A stretch of DNA of 64,000 nt from Muscardinus avellanarius (Eukaryota > Chordata > Mammalia > Rodentia > Gliridae), in the NCBI GenBank assembly GCA_963383645.1, contig OY726560.1, positions 154,604,488 through 154,668,487 on the forward strand, read 5' to 3'. Of this stretch, positions 29,085 to 42,954 are shown piece after piece. The notes beneath the pieces are model-generated. The model ran no database searches and was not told where the DNA came from. It saw only the letters and a list, made by a program, of their open reading frames with translations. How positions within the stretch are numbered: position 1 is the stretch's first letter; every line of letters starts with the position of its first letter. Both the position numbers and the translations under genes were made by a program.

Positions 29085-29765
29085 GTGCTATGGTGTGAGT
29101 GTATATATCTACCCCAAATTCATATGTTGAAAGCTAAGACCTAATGTAATAATAATATAGAAATGAGGACTTCAGGAGGTGATTAAGTCATGAAGGCTCT
29201 GCCCTTATGAATGGAATTAGGATCTTTTAAAAGGGTTCTAGGAGCCAGGCGTGATGGCACACGCTTGTAATCCCAGCATTCGGGAGGCAGAGACTGGAGG
29301 ATGTGGTTCGCGGACAGCCTCAGCTACTTAGTGAGGCCCTCCGTAACTTAGTGAGACCCTGCTTAAAAAATAAAGAATAAAAAATAGGGCAGGGACTGTA
29401 GCTTGGAGGTCGAATGCCCCTGGGTTCCATCCCCAAACCCACAAAAAAGGGGATTCTAAAAGGGTATGACTACAATGTGCCAATAATAACAGTGTTCTAG
29501 AGAACTAGCTAAAGTCCTTCTACCCTTCCATCTTCTACCATGTGAAGACACTGACTAGGGAGAAGAAGGAGAAAGCAGTAGAGAGAAGTAGAGACCATCC
29601 TGACCATCATAGAAGTAGAGAGTCATCTTTACCAGATACCAAATCTTCTGGTGCCTTGATCTGAGACTTCCAGTCTCCAAAACTATGATAAATAAGCCTC
29701 TACTGTTTATAAACTACCCAGCCTCTGGTATTTTATTATAGATATATGAACAGCCTGAGACATAA
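29085..29765 (+). mobile_element. MLT1-like LTR, split by a SINE
   Basis: The parts 29085-29244 and 29450-29765 follow the MLT1 pattern: 'ccccaaattcatatgttgaa', 'aggaggtgattaagtcatga', 'ctaccatgtgaagacactga', 'tccaaaactatgataaataa', 'ggtattttattatag'. Confidence 0.75.
29245..29449 (+). mobile_element. B1-ID type SINE inside the LTR
   Basis: Full-length sense copy ('agccaggcgtgatggcacac' to 'gttccatccccaaaccc' and A-tail) inserted in the MLT1-like LTR. Confidence 0.88.
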
Positions 29766-31717
29766 GGGGAAAATAAAAACTGCTGACACTTCAGCAGTGA
29801 GCATTTGAGAAGGATTTATCTACAGACTTTTGGTTTGCATTTATGCTGTTCATACAACAGCACTTGCCCAGTGAATGGAAATGTTTAAAAAAGAAAGAGA
29901 GAAAATGAAAAGAAGATAGAAAAGAAAATGTTCTCTTCCATCATCTTTCCTGGTCTGACAGGAAAGGAATTCCAGAGGCAGAAAGGGGGGAGGGAGTCAG
30001 AGTGAGACACATCGCACTTGGTGTGCCTGGGCAGGCAGGCCTGCTGCCCTGCCCTGACTTCCTGCCTCCAGCCTTTAGGGCCTTTGGGGCCAAGCTAGAC
30101 CTGGTGCAGGGAGGCAGGAGCAGCCGATCATCCTGGAAATCAGGACCACTAGCCGATTTCCCATCAACTGTGCCTCACTCCTTTATGTCTATGGACACAG
30201 CAGTCTCCATGTTTCAACTTACCAACCAGGATTTCCTGAGCAGTTGGGACTTGCCAATACTGTGTCCAAAACCAAAGTCAAATCAACCCTTCTCCTCAAA
30301 CTATTTCTTGCCTTACTAGTAAAAGCACCTCACTCTCCTGACAGGAGAATGCTGGACCCCAAATCACTTTATTGGACCCCAAATCTTTATTGCCAAATCA
30401 CTCCAACAGGTAACTGGACTAGACAGCTCACTTCAAAAATTCCTCCCCATAATCCTTCTCCAGGGCAGGAAGTCCCTTTCTTGGGGATCTAGCTGCACTC
30501 CCCCCACCCCCCGATTATTCTTTTTATACAGAGAAGAAGCACAGCCCTGTTCTCCAAAGGTAAAATTAAAAACCACATGGACCCTGACTCAGGACTGGCC
30601 TCTCTTCCCCAGCAGGCTGCAAATTGTTTCAGACACACACCTGTACCCCCTACTCCACACCTCTGCTCTTGCTAGCAGCTCTGTTAGGAGTCCCCTTCCT
30701 GCCTTCCTCATGTGATGCAGCATGCTCAACCAGCTCCCCGTAGGAGAGGAGCCCCAGTTTTCCACTGGGACAGCTATTTGAAGATACCAGCACCTGGGCT
30801 CTCTTTGTACAGTGAGCTCCACTGAGGCTTACTGCTATTGACATTAACTGGACCAACTTAGTTGATATTTGTCTCATTTCTGGGCTCAACACAATGTCTG
30901 GAGGCATCCAGAGAGCAAACCTGGGTTAATCCACAGTCTTTCTTGTGATGGACTAGGAGGGAGGACAAAGTCATATAAATACCCCAGGAATGTGGAGCAG
31001 CAGGCCTGAGTCACAAACCTCAAGTCCAAGCACATTCTCTTGGTTTCTGAAGAGCAAGACGGCAAGAGGCGTTCTTAGCACATCCCACCTCTAAGTCTGT
31101 GCTGACAGGTGCTGGAAGCAGCCTGTGAGTAGCTAAGTTAAATGACAGTGGGACATGCCAGGCATGCTCATTTCATGGGTCTTGGGCTCAGCCTAGTGGC
31201 TCTGACCTCGGACACATCTCCCACACTTGCCTTGGACAGCTGACTCCTCTCCGCACCCACAAGCTCTCCCTTTGGGCTGTATTAACTTGTCCTTAGCAGA
31301 TCCTTAGTTTGTAAATACATTTGTGAGGACATTCTGCTGTCATACCTCTTCTAACAGAATCTTGGCTAGCTAAGCATTTTGCCTTTGCCCACGCCTCGTC
31401 GTGCTTTCTAGCACATGCCGGAGGCAGACGTGGGATTTCAGAGACAACGTACGTACTAAGCACAGGGTCTGCCCTCTCGGCTTGTTCTAGGACGCAGGTG
31501 GTCCTTACCCCTCCCCAGCAAGCCTGAACAGGCTTCCACAGCACATAATTGCTGGGTAACTGTGATTAAAGCTGAGAAAAAGCTCGGCTGGTTGTTTTTT
31601 CTTACAGAATGTACAGGACTAGAAGTGTGTCCACCTGAAGTTGCGAGGCCTGGCTGTGCAGCAGACGGACGAGGACAGCTTCCAAAACATGGTTCCTGAC
31701 CCTTTTCCTAAGGTCTC

Positions 31718-32276
31718 CTGGTATAGACCCTGAATGTCCCCCAAATGCTCATGTGTCAAAGGCTTTGTCCCTCATGTAGCAGTGTTCAGAGATGAGGCTC
31801 TGACCTCCACAGTGGATTAATCATTTGGTGAAGTAGGAATTTGAATGGACTATTGGGAGGTGACGAAGACAGAGGGAGCGGGAACTTGTTGGAGGAAGTA
31901 GGCCCTGGGGCCATGCCCTGGAAGGATATTTCTTGTGCCTGGCAGCCTCCTCCTCTTCCTTCCCTTCATCTTCCTCCTCCTCCTCTTCCTCTTCCTCCCC
32001 TTCCTTTCCTCCTCCTTCTTCTCTTCCTCCTCCCTCTTATTCTTATTCTTTCATTATCTCCTTCTCTCTCTCTCCCTCCCTCCCCGCCTCCCTGTTGCCA
32101 GGAGCTGAGGACCTTTCCTCTGCCACACACTTCAGCCATAATGTCTGTGCCCTGGAGCCAGCTGGCCATGCACTGAAAGGTCTGAAACTTTGAGCTGGTG
32201 GAAACGTCTCCTCCTCAGAGTGGGCTGTGTCAGCCATTTTGGTCACAGTGATGGAAGTCTGGCTAACACCTATATA
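31718..32276 (+). mobile_element. MaLR-type LTR with expanded pyrimidine tract
   Basis: It begins 'gtatagaccctgaatgtccc', has 'ggactattgggaggtgacga' and 'gttggaggaagtaggccctg', then a long TCC/CTT tract. After that come 'ccagctggccatgcactga' and the end 'ggaagtctggctaacacc'. No internal region is attached. Confidence 0.7.
31945..32093. repeat. Homopyrimidine tract (TCC/TTC)n
   Basis: About 150 bp almost entirely C and T on the plus strand, inside the LTR. In the CPXM2 transcript it would be purine-rich (GGA/GAA). Confidence 0.95.
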
Positions 32277-32379
32277 GGGTTCTGTTTTACTTGGTCTGAG
32301 GTGAGTTGAAATGCAGGTATTTTTACAAATTTTCCCAAGTGATTACAACAGACAGCCAAGACCAAGACTGGAAATCTGA

Positions 32380-32560
32380 ATAGTAAGGGGGTAGAGCTAC
32401 ACAGTATCTTAGTAACTCAGTTTCTCCATCTATAAGAAAGAAGAGCCATGGCCGCTGTGCCCCTGGGATGCTGGGAGGGCTGAACACATTAACCAATGGC
32501 TGAGCAGCATCCGTGTTACCCTACAGCCTTACTTTTCTCTGACTCTGCATATGACTGACA
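32380..32560 (+). mobile_element. MIR fragment
   Basis: Diverged sense MIR with 'cttagtaactcagtttctcc' and 'atctataagaaa', then a G-rich region. Confidence 0.4.
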
Positions 32561-32599
32561 GTCTTCAATCAGGAACCTCACTCAGACACCTGGTAGTTC

Positions 32600-33070
32600 T
32601 TAGGAACTAGAGTATTAAATGACGTAAGATGTATAAAATCTTTTCTGCCAAACAGCAGCCAATTTAGCCCATATAACTTTTGGTTGACCAGAATCTTCCA
32701 GAATCTTAAACTTTGTTTCAAAACTCCTGTCTTGTCCTAGAAATAAGCCAAAATCACTGCAGAGTTGTACTTTAAATTTTGTTTTTGTTTTTGTTTTTTG
32801 CTTCAGAATTCCCACCTGTCTTAGAAAAGAGGCAACCGCAGAGCACTGTGAACCCCAGGCCCTCACCAATCAGGGCAAGGGGTGAGGCCAGAGCAGGGAT
32901 AAAACCATGAGTCAACTGAGTGAACCGCCCACTCGGCTTCCCAGACTCTGTCAGTTGCACAGGCTTCTGCAGAAGTAAAAAGGCTTTGCGTTGCTAAGTG
33001 ACTTTCCAGTGTCTTGTTTTGATTGACAGCTTGCATTTGCATGTCCAACAATAAGAACAGTCTGGATTTG
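32600..33070 (+). mobile_element. Candidate solo ERV-type LTR (old)
   Basis: The stretch shows an LTR-like order of signals: 'ccaatcagggcaaggggtga', a TATA-like 'gggataaaac', then 'agtaaaaaggctttgcgttg', 'ctaagtgactttccagtgtc' and a T-rich end. An internal partial duplication of about 110 bp is visible around 32700-32850. No coding remnants adjoin it. Class and boundaries are uncertain. Confidence 0.4.
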
Positions 33071-33319
33071 AGTCCCATTTTAATCATTTTCTACAGAGGG
33101 AGCCCTCATCTGGTCACCCAAACCCCACTGAGGCCTCCTCCACTTTGAAATTACCCGCATTCTGTGTGTCTCCTACAGACCAAGTAACCATTCAGATTGC
33201 TGTCTCTTGCACAGGATTCTAATTTCTTCAAAAATATGTACATTATGTTCTTATGGGCACATTCTCTGCTGCTCTTTGACAAACTCCTGGCATGAGTCTT
33301 CATGCTCTAGGTCTTTGTT

Positions 33320-33966
<647 letters not shown>

Positions 33967-34119
33967 TCACTCACATCATTCCATTACTTGGGCATCTCTG
34001 ATAGGGGCCTGGCTCATGTCGGGACTATCGGACAGCAAAATGTTCCCTCCCACCCAGCACAACCTCCAGCTTCGAGCTTTGGCTCAGAGGCCAGAGAACC
34101 AGGAGGCAGCAGAGGAGTC

Positions 34120-34300
34120 GGAATTAGCGAGTGGTTAAGAGCGTGGAGCCAGCGCACCTGGGCTCAATCTCTACTCTTCTGCTCAAGTGCTGTGTGGCCT
34201 GGAGCAAGCCACTTGAGCAGAATTTGTCCAGAAACAGAGGAACGAATGGTACCATCCTCATTGGTCTATCAGTAGTAGATGGTACAACCTATGTACCCAG
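34120..34300 (+). mobile_element. MIR
   Basis: Sense MIR start is clear: 'gagtggttaagagcgtggag', 'ccagcgcacctgggctcaat', 'gtgctgtgtggcctggagca'. Confidence 0.7.
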
Positions 34301-35429
34301 CAAACATCAACACTAAGCAAATACATGTATGAATATCAAAAACACAGGCATATACATAGAGACTTTAAGAAGTTTGTGGACACTATTAGCCCCTTACCCA
34401 GGTTGCCTTCTCTTTTGTCCTTCCTAACAGAAGCCCATATTGAGGAATCCCTTCTTCCTGACTCTAAAATATTGTCAAGTCCTTAGCTCCAGAACCAGGC
34501 CGTTGAGCCCAGCACTCCTGGCTGCTCTACTGCTCCATAGCACTTTGGCAGAGAGGAAGATGAGGGACATCTTTCCTCAGCAGTGAGAATGCCGACGCCC
34601 ATCACCCACTTGCTGGAGTGGCCATCTGCCCCCCAGAGGTGCTGCCACAGGATGTTCTGCAGCAGAGCCAACACAGCCAAGCAGGAGCAGAGACAGAGAA
34701 GAGCCCGATAACACCCAGAGCCACTGAGCGGCCAGCCCTGCAGCCCCGCCGCCCTGGGGACGTCCACTCATGTGAGAGAGAATCCCAGAATGGGGCATGC
34801 AGTAGGGTTCCTGCCGAAGGAGACCAAGTACCGGGCAAGGGCGATCAGAGTGTAACAGAGACTGAGGACTGAGGCTGGAGCCAGCTCACGGGGACACGCC
34901 TGCTCTTCACTTGATCCCCTCTGCATAATTGACATGTCCCCTTTAGTGCCCACAGGCCTGAATTATGTATGCAATTACACACACAACACACAGGTGAAGA
35001 GGGAGGAAGAGAACAGGAAGGCAGCCCCAGGCGCACTGAGGTCTTCCTCTGCATCTGACAGAGGGACAAGGAGGCTCAGGGGGTCTGGCAGCCTGTGGCA
35101 TCTCCAACTGGAGGATGTGACCAGAGACTGTCCAGCTCAGCGCTCCCTGCATGTGGAGGACTCGCAGCACTTTGGAAGGCCTAGACCGAGCCCCGTGAGA
35201 ACCACAACAGACTCTGCCTGATGCACACCGGTGGCTTTGAGGCTCGTTTCGTTGCTGAGGAAGGGGCAGGCAGCGGAAGGGCCCGCACTTGCAGCAGAGA
35301 GGCCCTATCTGTGCCACCAAAACAGTCCTCAAGCCAGCAGTACTGGCTGCGTCTCAAACCCAGCCTAGACCTACTGGATGGGAATCCACATTTTAGCAGA
35401 ATCCCAACCGACTCTGGATGCAAAGCTCC

Positions 35430-35660
35430 CAGCCTATGCGAGGAGGCATTGTGCATGCTCCACCCACCCACTCCAGTGAACCAGCCTATGATGGGGAGGA
35501 GGCATTGTGCATGCTCCACCCACCCACTCCACCGAACCAGCCTATGGGGAGGAGGCATTGCGCATGCTCCACCCACCCACCCACCATCCACCAAACCAGC
35601 CTATGGGGAGGAGGCATTGTGCATGCTCCACCCACCCACTCCACAGAACCAGCCCAGGGC
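35430..35660. repeat. Minisatellite, four copies of 53-59 bp
   Basis: The core 'gaggcattgtgcatgctcc' begins at 35443, 35499, 35552 and 35611 and is followed each time by a CCCAC-rich run and 'accagcctatg'. Unit lengths of 56, 53 and 59 bp differ through the CCCA run and small indels. One copy has 'gcgcatg' in place of 'gtgcatg'. Confidence 0.95.
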
Positions 35661-37565
35661 CCTTGACACTCGTGACCCTGAGGTCACCGGCAAGGACAGA
35701 GGACTTGGGTATGCGCCCAGACACTGAAGACACAACAGGTTTTCCAGTAATACTATTACAAATGAGGATCTGTTCTGCAAAGGGAGTGATTTGGAAGGGC
35801 AAGCTAGCTTTTCATCCAGGCAGGAAAGCGAAAGCCGTCCAGGCTCAGCCACCACCCCAGTGATTTCCCAGCAGTTCCTTTGGGGAGGAGGCTGCCACGC
35901 CTCTGGCAAGCTGCCTTCCCTTTGATTTCCAGACTCACAGGCTTCAAAGCAACTGGGAGGCAGGTTTTTCACATTCATTTACACTGTGCTAACCCAGTGC
36001 TGGTTTCTGAGATCTATCCAACACCGCGTCCAGCCTCTGGGGCCCCCTCCTAAAGACTTGAAAGCCCCTTTGTTTTCCAATACAAGCTAGACCACAAGGT
36101 TTTGAAAAAGAACTGAAGGAAACCTCAGAGCCTTCAGTACAGAAGCCTATGTTTAGCCATACCCGTCCTTCCTGAAGACCAATCCGACTCCTGAAGAGTT
36201 AGGGTACCAGTTCCAACACTGTCTCAAAACCACGGGTATTTTTCATAACTCTCAGTCTCCCTATGCTGAACAAGTATTTCGTTCCTTGTCCACTTATTCC
36301 AACTGGACAAGGTTTTACTGAGGAGCCAACTAGCTAGCTCAGCCACTATCTCCATCTTCCTGTGTGAACAAAAAAACCGCCCATCTCCAATGGAAAGTGC
36401 ATTCCAGGTGGCTCTGATGGAACTGCCTTGCCCAGCCCCGCAGTGTGAGCTTGCGACTCAGCCCAGTGAACATGCCTTCTCCTCCCACTGTCACTGGCTG
36501 GTGGACCACTGGCCCATCCGATGACTCTTTCCCAGGACTGTAGGATGTGAATTTGAGGTGTTAGTGGCCAGCTGCCAGTCCGCCGGAGGGCCCTGAGATA
36601 TCAGACTATCCTTGCCTGAAGCCAAAGTCAGACCCGATCCTAGGATTTTTGTCAGCCTATTTTTTTCCCCAAGCCAATCTGCACAGGACTGCTGCCCCTG
36701 GGGACAGAAGCCTCTGAGCCCTCACTGGTCCAGGTGAGCTCTAGCAATCACTTCTCTGCCTCTTCCCAAGTGGTTAGTTTTAAACATCCTATATCCTGAA
36801 AACTAGCTGATTCTTAGGGAGCACCCTAGTTATGGGAGTAAATAAACTCTAGACAACCAAATATGGTCTTTTGCGGCTGTGATCTCCTTGTTAAACTAAC
36901 CAAATGTTCTGTTCTGTCCAAACTGGCCCACTGGTTCCACTCGGTGCACCATCCCTGACACATGCACAAGCTGGAGAGACCATTGTGTCTGTTACCTGGG
37001 ACTGTCTTGCCTTTAACCTGAACAACTCTCTGTCCCAGGAGAATCAGAGTGCTTGGTCACCTTGTCTAGCCAAATGCCTCTAGGAAGCAGATCTCCTTCT
37101 ACACGACAACTTAATTATACATTCAAATCACCTTAAGACTCAGTTTGACTCACGCCAGATGCATGCATACAGATATTTTCAGGTTAAAAATAAACCATTA
37201 ATTAGTCTGCCTGTTATTTATTTGCTGCCTAATGACCACAGCAAAAGGGAGAGCGACCTTGTGACCTCATCTTTCACTGGATCTGGCCTGCACCCAGCCA
37301 ATGCCTGCTGATTGTTGGATGAGACGTGGCTTCCCTCTTGAAGCCAAAGGCCTTCACTAACTTTATTCCATCGCTCGATGAACACGTGCTACATGCCCAG
37401 CACTGCACATACACGATGCTGGCAATGTAAAGGATGAGCGACACAAGCTCCAGCTGTGAGGGCTCTCCCCAGGACCCCAAGAGAAAAAACACATCCATAG
37501 ACACGTCTCTTCCAGTGGCAAAGGCGGTACTCCTCTTCATCTTCTGGAAGGGTATGTGAGAAGAG

Positions 37566-37669
<104 letters not shown>

Positions 37670-38299
37670 GCCAGATGCCTTCCCTAGAACCTCAGGCATC
37701 TGCCCTGTGGCTTCCAGCAGCTCCAGCAGGAGCTCACCCAGGCTAGATAACAAGCAATTTGACATTTCTGTGATTCTGCTGTGAGCACATTGGGGACCAT
37801 GATTAAATGAACAGCATGACAGGAAGGGACAGGAGCCGGAGATGCGGGAAAGGCAGGACAGGGCCAGAACCTCCACCCTCCTCCTGCCGCACTGGCCCCC
37901 GCACCGGCCGCGGCTGGGCGCTTGGCACACCGGCTCACTGCACAGAACTGGTCTTGGGAGAGTAATAGTCCCAGCTCAACGCCCGTCACTGAGAACTCAG
38001 GGACAATGCCCAGATTCTCAGAGTGTTGTGCTCTGCCACCTGCTGTCAGGGCTCACCAGGAGGGAAGCGGCTTTCTTTGTTGCAAAGAGGGCTCCTGCCA
38101 TGGGGAATCACTGGGCTCACAATTCGTTTGATCAGCTGCACTCAGAACACAAATCCAGAGAGACAGAGCAGATGGAGAGGGACCAGGGAGCTCTACACGC
38201 TGTGCAACTCTTTCATCCTTAGCTCTCAGACAGTACAGAGGCCAGAGAGTCTTTCTCTTTTTTCCCCTTTTTTCTTTTTATTTACTTTCATTTTGCTTT

Positions 38300-38435
38300 A
38301 TTTTTTGGTGGCCCTAGGGATTGAGCCCAGGGGCATTCTACCTCAGAGCTACATCCCCAGCCCTATTTTATTTTTGTTTTGAAAAAGAGTCTTGCTAGGT
38401 TGATGAGAGTCTCACTATTTGCTGGGGCTGTCAAG
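38300..38435 (-). mobile_element. Partial B1-ID SINE
   Basis: Antisense ID half and part of the B1-like half ('ggtggccctagggattgagc', 'cattctacctcagagctaca', 'aaaaagagtcttgctaggtt'). Confidence 0.75.
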
Positions 38436-38444
38436 ATTCTCTTT

Positions 38445-38530
38445 CTTTTTTTTAATTGAGGTGAACTTCATACAAAATTCAGTTACCCATTTTAAAGTAT
38501 ACAGTTCAATGTGAATATAGAAAAGTGACT
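38445..38530 (-). mobile_element. Old L1 3' UTR fragment
   Basis: The phrase 'ttaattgaggtgaacttcat', followed by 'cccattttaaagtataca', is typical of ancient mammalian L1 3' ends in antisense. Confidence 0.45.
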
Positions 38531-40222
38531 AATAGCGATTGGAACAGATGGGAGGGCCCAAAGGAGGGAAGCAAACGCTCTAGGGCCTATTGAGGTCTTG
38601 GGGGACCTGAGTTCAGGGGGACACTCTTCAGGCCAGGGCAGACAGGCATGGTGAGGCCTCTACCAAAGCCCACCAGGAGAGGCTAAAGACTCCCATCTTT
38701 CTGAATTGAGCTGCTTCTGCATGGGGAGAGGTGGGCTTCTTGCTACAGCAGCTGAACCTAGGTCAGGGGTTGACATGAGACAGGAGGAGGCCTGTCGCTC
38801 TCTGGGTAGGCTGTGCATGGGTCCCTCTGCACAGAGGGTCAAGTGAGAGGAAGCCCGGCATTCTCACTGTTGGAAACAGAGGTCCAGCCCCGCCCACTAG
38901 TCACACCCAGACCTGTCTGGAGTATAAAACCAGAAGAGAACTACCCTACCGGGATGAGAAATGAGGCCCACCCAGCACCACCCCGGGGATGACCTTGGGA
39001 GCCAGTCAGCCCTCAAACAGAATGGCCAAGCGAAGGCCAGTGAAGGAGGGAAGGAAGGAGAAATGGAGAAATAAAGTCGCCTGAGCCTGGACCCAGTGCC
39101 AGCCCTCTACAAGCATGGCTTTACCCAGTCTTCACATTGTCTAGGCATCAGGAATGGAAGAGCTGCTAAGAACTAAAAATAAAGGTGAGCACAGCCCAGT
39201 GCATTTCAGGGGACCAGTAGTTTCTCACGGAACTCACGGCTTTGTAAGGTAAGGTGCCAGCAAGCAGGGAAGGGAGGAGTGGGTTCATGGTCTATCCAAA
39301 AGAGCAGACATCTCACCCAAGAAACAGGAAGTCAAGGAGGATAGAGACAGAAAATGCTGGAAAAGGAAGGAAGTCTGCTTGGTCCTGGCAACTGTCCTTG
39401 GCACAGGCGATCCTTTGCGAGGACGAAGAGGAATCTCATAAAGAGAAACGCTAATGGCTGGGTCCGTGAGGTTTCATGTTGCACGTGGTCAATGCCCCTT
39501 TGTTATCCTCAGACTTTCCTTCATGCAAATTAGTGTCAGTGGAGACATGTTACAGAATCTTGAGTAACTGGCAAGAAGGGTCTAAGGTGACCAGAACCAA
39601 GCCAAGAGAAAGAACAAGACCCAGGAGGTAGAAGGCAGCCAGGCAGCCATCCCAGGAGCCTCAGAAGCACCGGGTGGGTGGGTGGAAGGTGGGGGGGGGT
39701 CCTCTGGAGGGACAGTGGTGAGGGTCTGAGCTGATGTAAGGAGAAGTGACCCCAGTGGTTGACACATTTCATTATAATCTCTAAAGTGAAGGGACTGATT
39801 CCATATATAAAGGAAAGAGGCCAAACTGTGTTCCCACAAGTTGCCTGAGGCCCATGGTACCTGAGGAGTCAGTGCAACTTGAACCCAGATCTGACCTATG
39901 GGAAAGCTCACAACCCCTCTGTCACCAGGCTTCTTCAAAGAAGGACACATTTCCCCTTTAAGACCTTAGCAACCAGTAAGGAAGAGAGGGGGCTGCAGGG
40001 GGCTGCAGTGGACACAGCAATCCCAGTAAGCTCTCCAGCTCATCCAGAAGGGACTGAGCGCATGCCCCTTAGCAAAGGGAAGCCAGAGACAAGGGAGACA
40101 GTGGGCACCAGCCATCATCTGATTCCTGACTTCAGGAGCCCGGACCTGGGGCCTAAATTAATGATTAACTCCTGGCACCAGAGGGCATTCGGACTAATGG
40201 CCTGACCTCTAAAGAAAAGGAG

Positions 40223-40445
40223 GGCCGGGCGTGGTGGTGCACGCTTGTAATCCCAGCATTCAGGAGGCTGAGACTGGAGAATAACGGTTCGCAGACAGCC
40301 TCAGCTGCTTAGTGAGGCCCTCCGCAACTTAGTGAGACCCTGTTTCAAAGAATAAAAAATAGGGCTTGGGGTATAGCTCGAAGGTCAAATGTCTCTTGGG
40401 TTCCATCCCCAGACCCACAAAAAAAAAAAAAGAAAAAAAAAAGAA
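40223..40445 (+). mobile_element. B1-ID type dimeric SINE
   Basis: Full-length sense copy ('ggccgggcgtggtggtgcac' to 'ttccatccccagacccac') with a long A-rich tail. Confidence 0.9.
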
Positions 40446-41289
40446 AAGGAGGAGGTAGCAAATAAACTTCTAGTTTTTGTACCTATTGATGACCCAACAG
40501 AGCAACACTCTTCCCCCAATTTATACATATTGATGGCAGGGAGGGGTTGATAAAACCATTACTGTTGCTCAGCAAGACAGGTGGTGGTCCCCTATTAAAA
40601 TCACTTCTCAGTAACTCATGCACTAATGGACTGGGGCGGGGAGGATGTCGGTATTGGAGGAAGGAGAGGAGATAGAATATTTCACAGGTCCTGGTGGTAA
40701 CAACCCTTTGGCAGCTCCTCTGCTCAAGGGACAATAAACTGCTCTCCACAGACCTCTGTACAGCTCATCTTCAGCTTCCCCAGTCAAATCTAAGAATCCT
40801 GAGCACCTCAGTGCTGTGTTGAAGGAGGAGAGTTGTTTAGACCAGGTGGCCTAGAAGGTGACAACCTCCGGTAAAGAGTGCAGAGTCACACGTTCATACC
40901 AGAAGCCGCTGGGCAGCAGTGGGGGCTTCAGCACTCACCCCCCCAACACCAGAAGTCATTTCCCAGAACTGTGGGCTCAATCCTATCATCGTGGGGGAGT
41001 CACAGGTCCTTTTAGAAGCCAGGTAGTGTGTACTGCAGTGATCTTTAGCAAAATATCTAAAACACACAGCTGTGACCTTCATGCCAGCTGTCATGCTTTA
41101 ACCTGAATAACCTTTAACAAGTTTAGTGAAATACCTAAAAAACGGGGCTGTGACCTGTCACATGTCTTAACCAGAACACTTCATGTGTAGATAGATGCTC
41201 TCTCTTGATACGTGTCAATCTTTAGTCCAAAATGAGCACATCCACTCAACTTTGGAAAGAGGAATTTCTTTTGCTTTTTAAAATTAATA

Positions 41290-41480
41290 GCAATAAAATT
41301 ATTTTCATTTTTTTTCTTTTCCATTGAGGTAAAATACACATACTATTTGCCATCTGAGCCATTTTTAAGCACAGTCCAGTGGCATCTCATACATCTACCA
41401 GGCAGCCCCAGAACCTCGTCATCTCTCAAACCTGAAGTTCTACTCTCATTAAACTACAACTCCCCATTTTATTTTACGTT
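41290..41480 (-). mobile_element. Old L1 3' UTR fragment
   Basis: Antisense ancient L1 end: 'ccattgaggtaaaatacaca', 'agtccagtggcatctcatac'. Confidence 0.45.
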
Positions 41481-42954
41481 TGCACCATTAAATCCTTATT
41501 AACAGACCATGGCATATGGTAATGCACTTTTCAGCTCAAGATTTCTGGAAACATTATTCAGGAAGTCTTAAAAAGTGCCAGCACCCTTGGAGTCTGCCCC
41601 TACGAGGGAGCTCGCAGGAAGAGGAGGGGAGAGGGAGAGGATGGGACAGAGATGCATAAATGAAGGTTAAAAAATGCTCATAAGGAAGAGCAGCTCAGGG
41701 CAGCTGTATTTAGACCTCAAGATCACCTCGGGCTTGAGGATGTGAGTCTGTCAGCCCATCTCTGGCTTTGGTCTCGTTAACTTTTATAGAGGAATCTTGC
41801 TGATACTGGGGTAATGACCAAGGCTCATTTTGGGCCTCTGGATCACCCTAATCCTGGAACCTGACCATGACCAGGTAGCACCTGTGAACAGCTAGCCCAC
41901 CTCTGGACAGAGTGCTAAGTAGCTTATAGAAGAAAAATGGCCCTACATATTTAGAGTGTGAGAAACAGACCCAGGCTGAGTCCACACTTAAAAGCCACCA
42001 GCTTGCACAGTGCAACACTGTCTTTCAAAGTGTTTCCACAGTCCCCAGGACCTGTCTTCAAACACACACCAAGAATAACTTCACAGTGAAATATTTATTC
42101 CACGAGACTCACTCAGGCTGCCCTCTGTCCTTTGCCAACAGCAGATGAATTCCTGCCTGAAGAGAGAAACTATGACCCCTATCTTTAATGCAAGCAAACT
42201 GAGACTGTGCTGAGCGAGATCCTCCAGGCCTGGTGTAGAGGGCCAGGACCCACGACTCCCTCGCTGTAGACACCTGCTGACAACCGTGGCTAAGTATGCC
42301 CCGGGCCCAGCAGGTCCAGGATAGCAGACCTAGACTGCAGTTCCAGCGTGAACCAGCCACAAATCCCCCCACTCAGGCAGCCTCTCTCCATATCAGCCTT
42401 ATCAATGTGCACATCCTCTGTACCAGCAATCCTGCTTCCCATTACCCAATTTCAAGAAATAATTGTAGACGTGCATACTTGACAGTGACAGAGAACCAAG
42501 GATGCTCTCTGCTGAGCTGCTTACAGGATCAAAACATTGGAAACAACTGAATTGCCAACTATTCGTAGCAGATTAAAAACATGGGCTTTTGGCCATGGGC
42601 TAGGATAGAAAGACAGACGGCCTCTAGCAGTTTGGATGATGTGAAAACATTGTGCAATCTAGACAGGGCAAAACTCAGATGTGATAGAAATTAATTAGGT
42701 AGATTCAACTTTTTTTTTTTTTACTAATATAGGGTTTGTTCTAAAAGTCCATGGTTGGCAAAGCAAGGTCATGTGGATATTATGGGATGGAGAGAAAAAC
42801 AGTAAAATGTGCTTTAAAGACACGGTAAATGTAATTTCACCATGGTGGGGGTGGGGCAAAGATAGAAATAGTGTCAGAACTGGAGGTGGCCCCCCAGCAG
42901 TACCGGGGGGGGGGGGAGACCACAGGAAGCCAGACCCCAGCTCGCACTAAGCAA

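Noticed and set aside
35181..35727. Open frames with repeated 'HNASSH' or 'CMLHPPT' peptides
   Set aside because: They translate the intron 6 minisatellite. Unit lengths of 53-59 bp are not multiples of three, so no frame is conserved across it.
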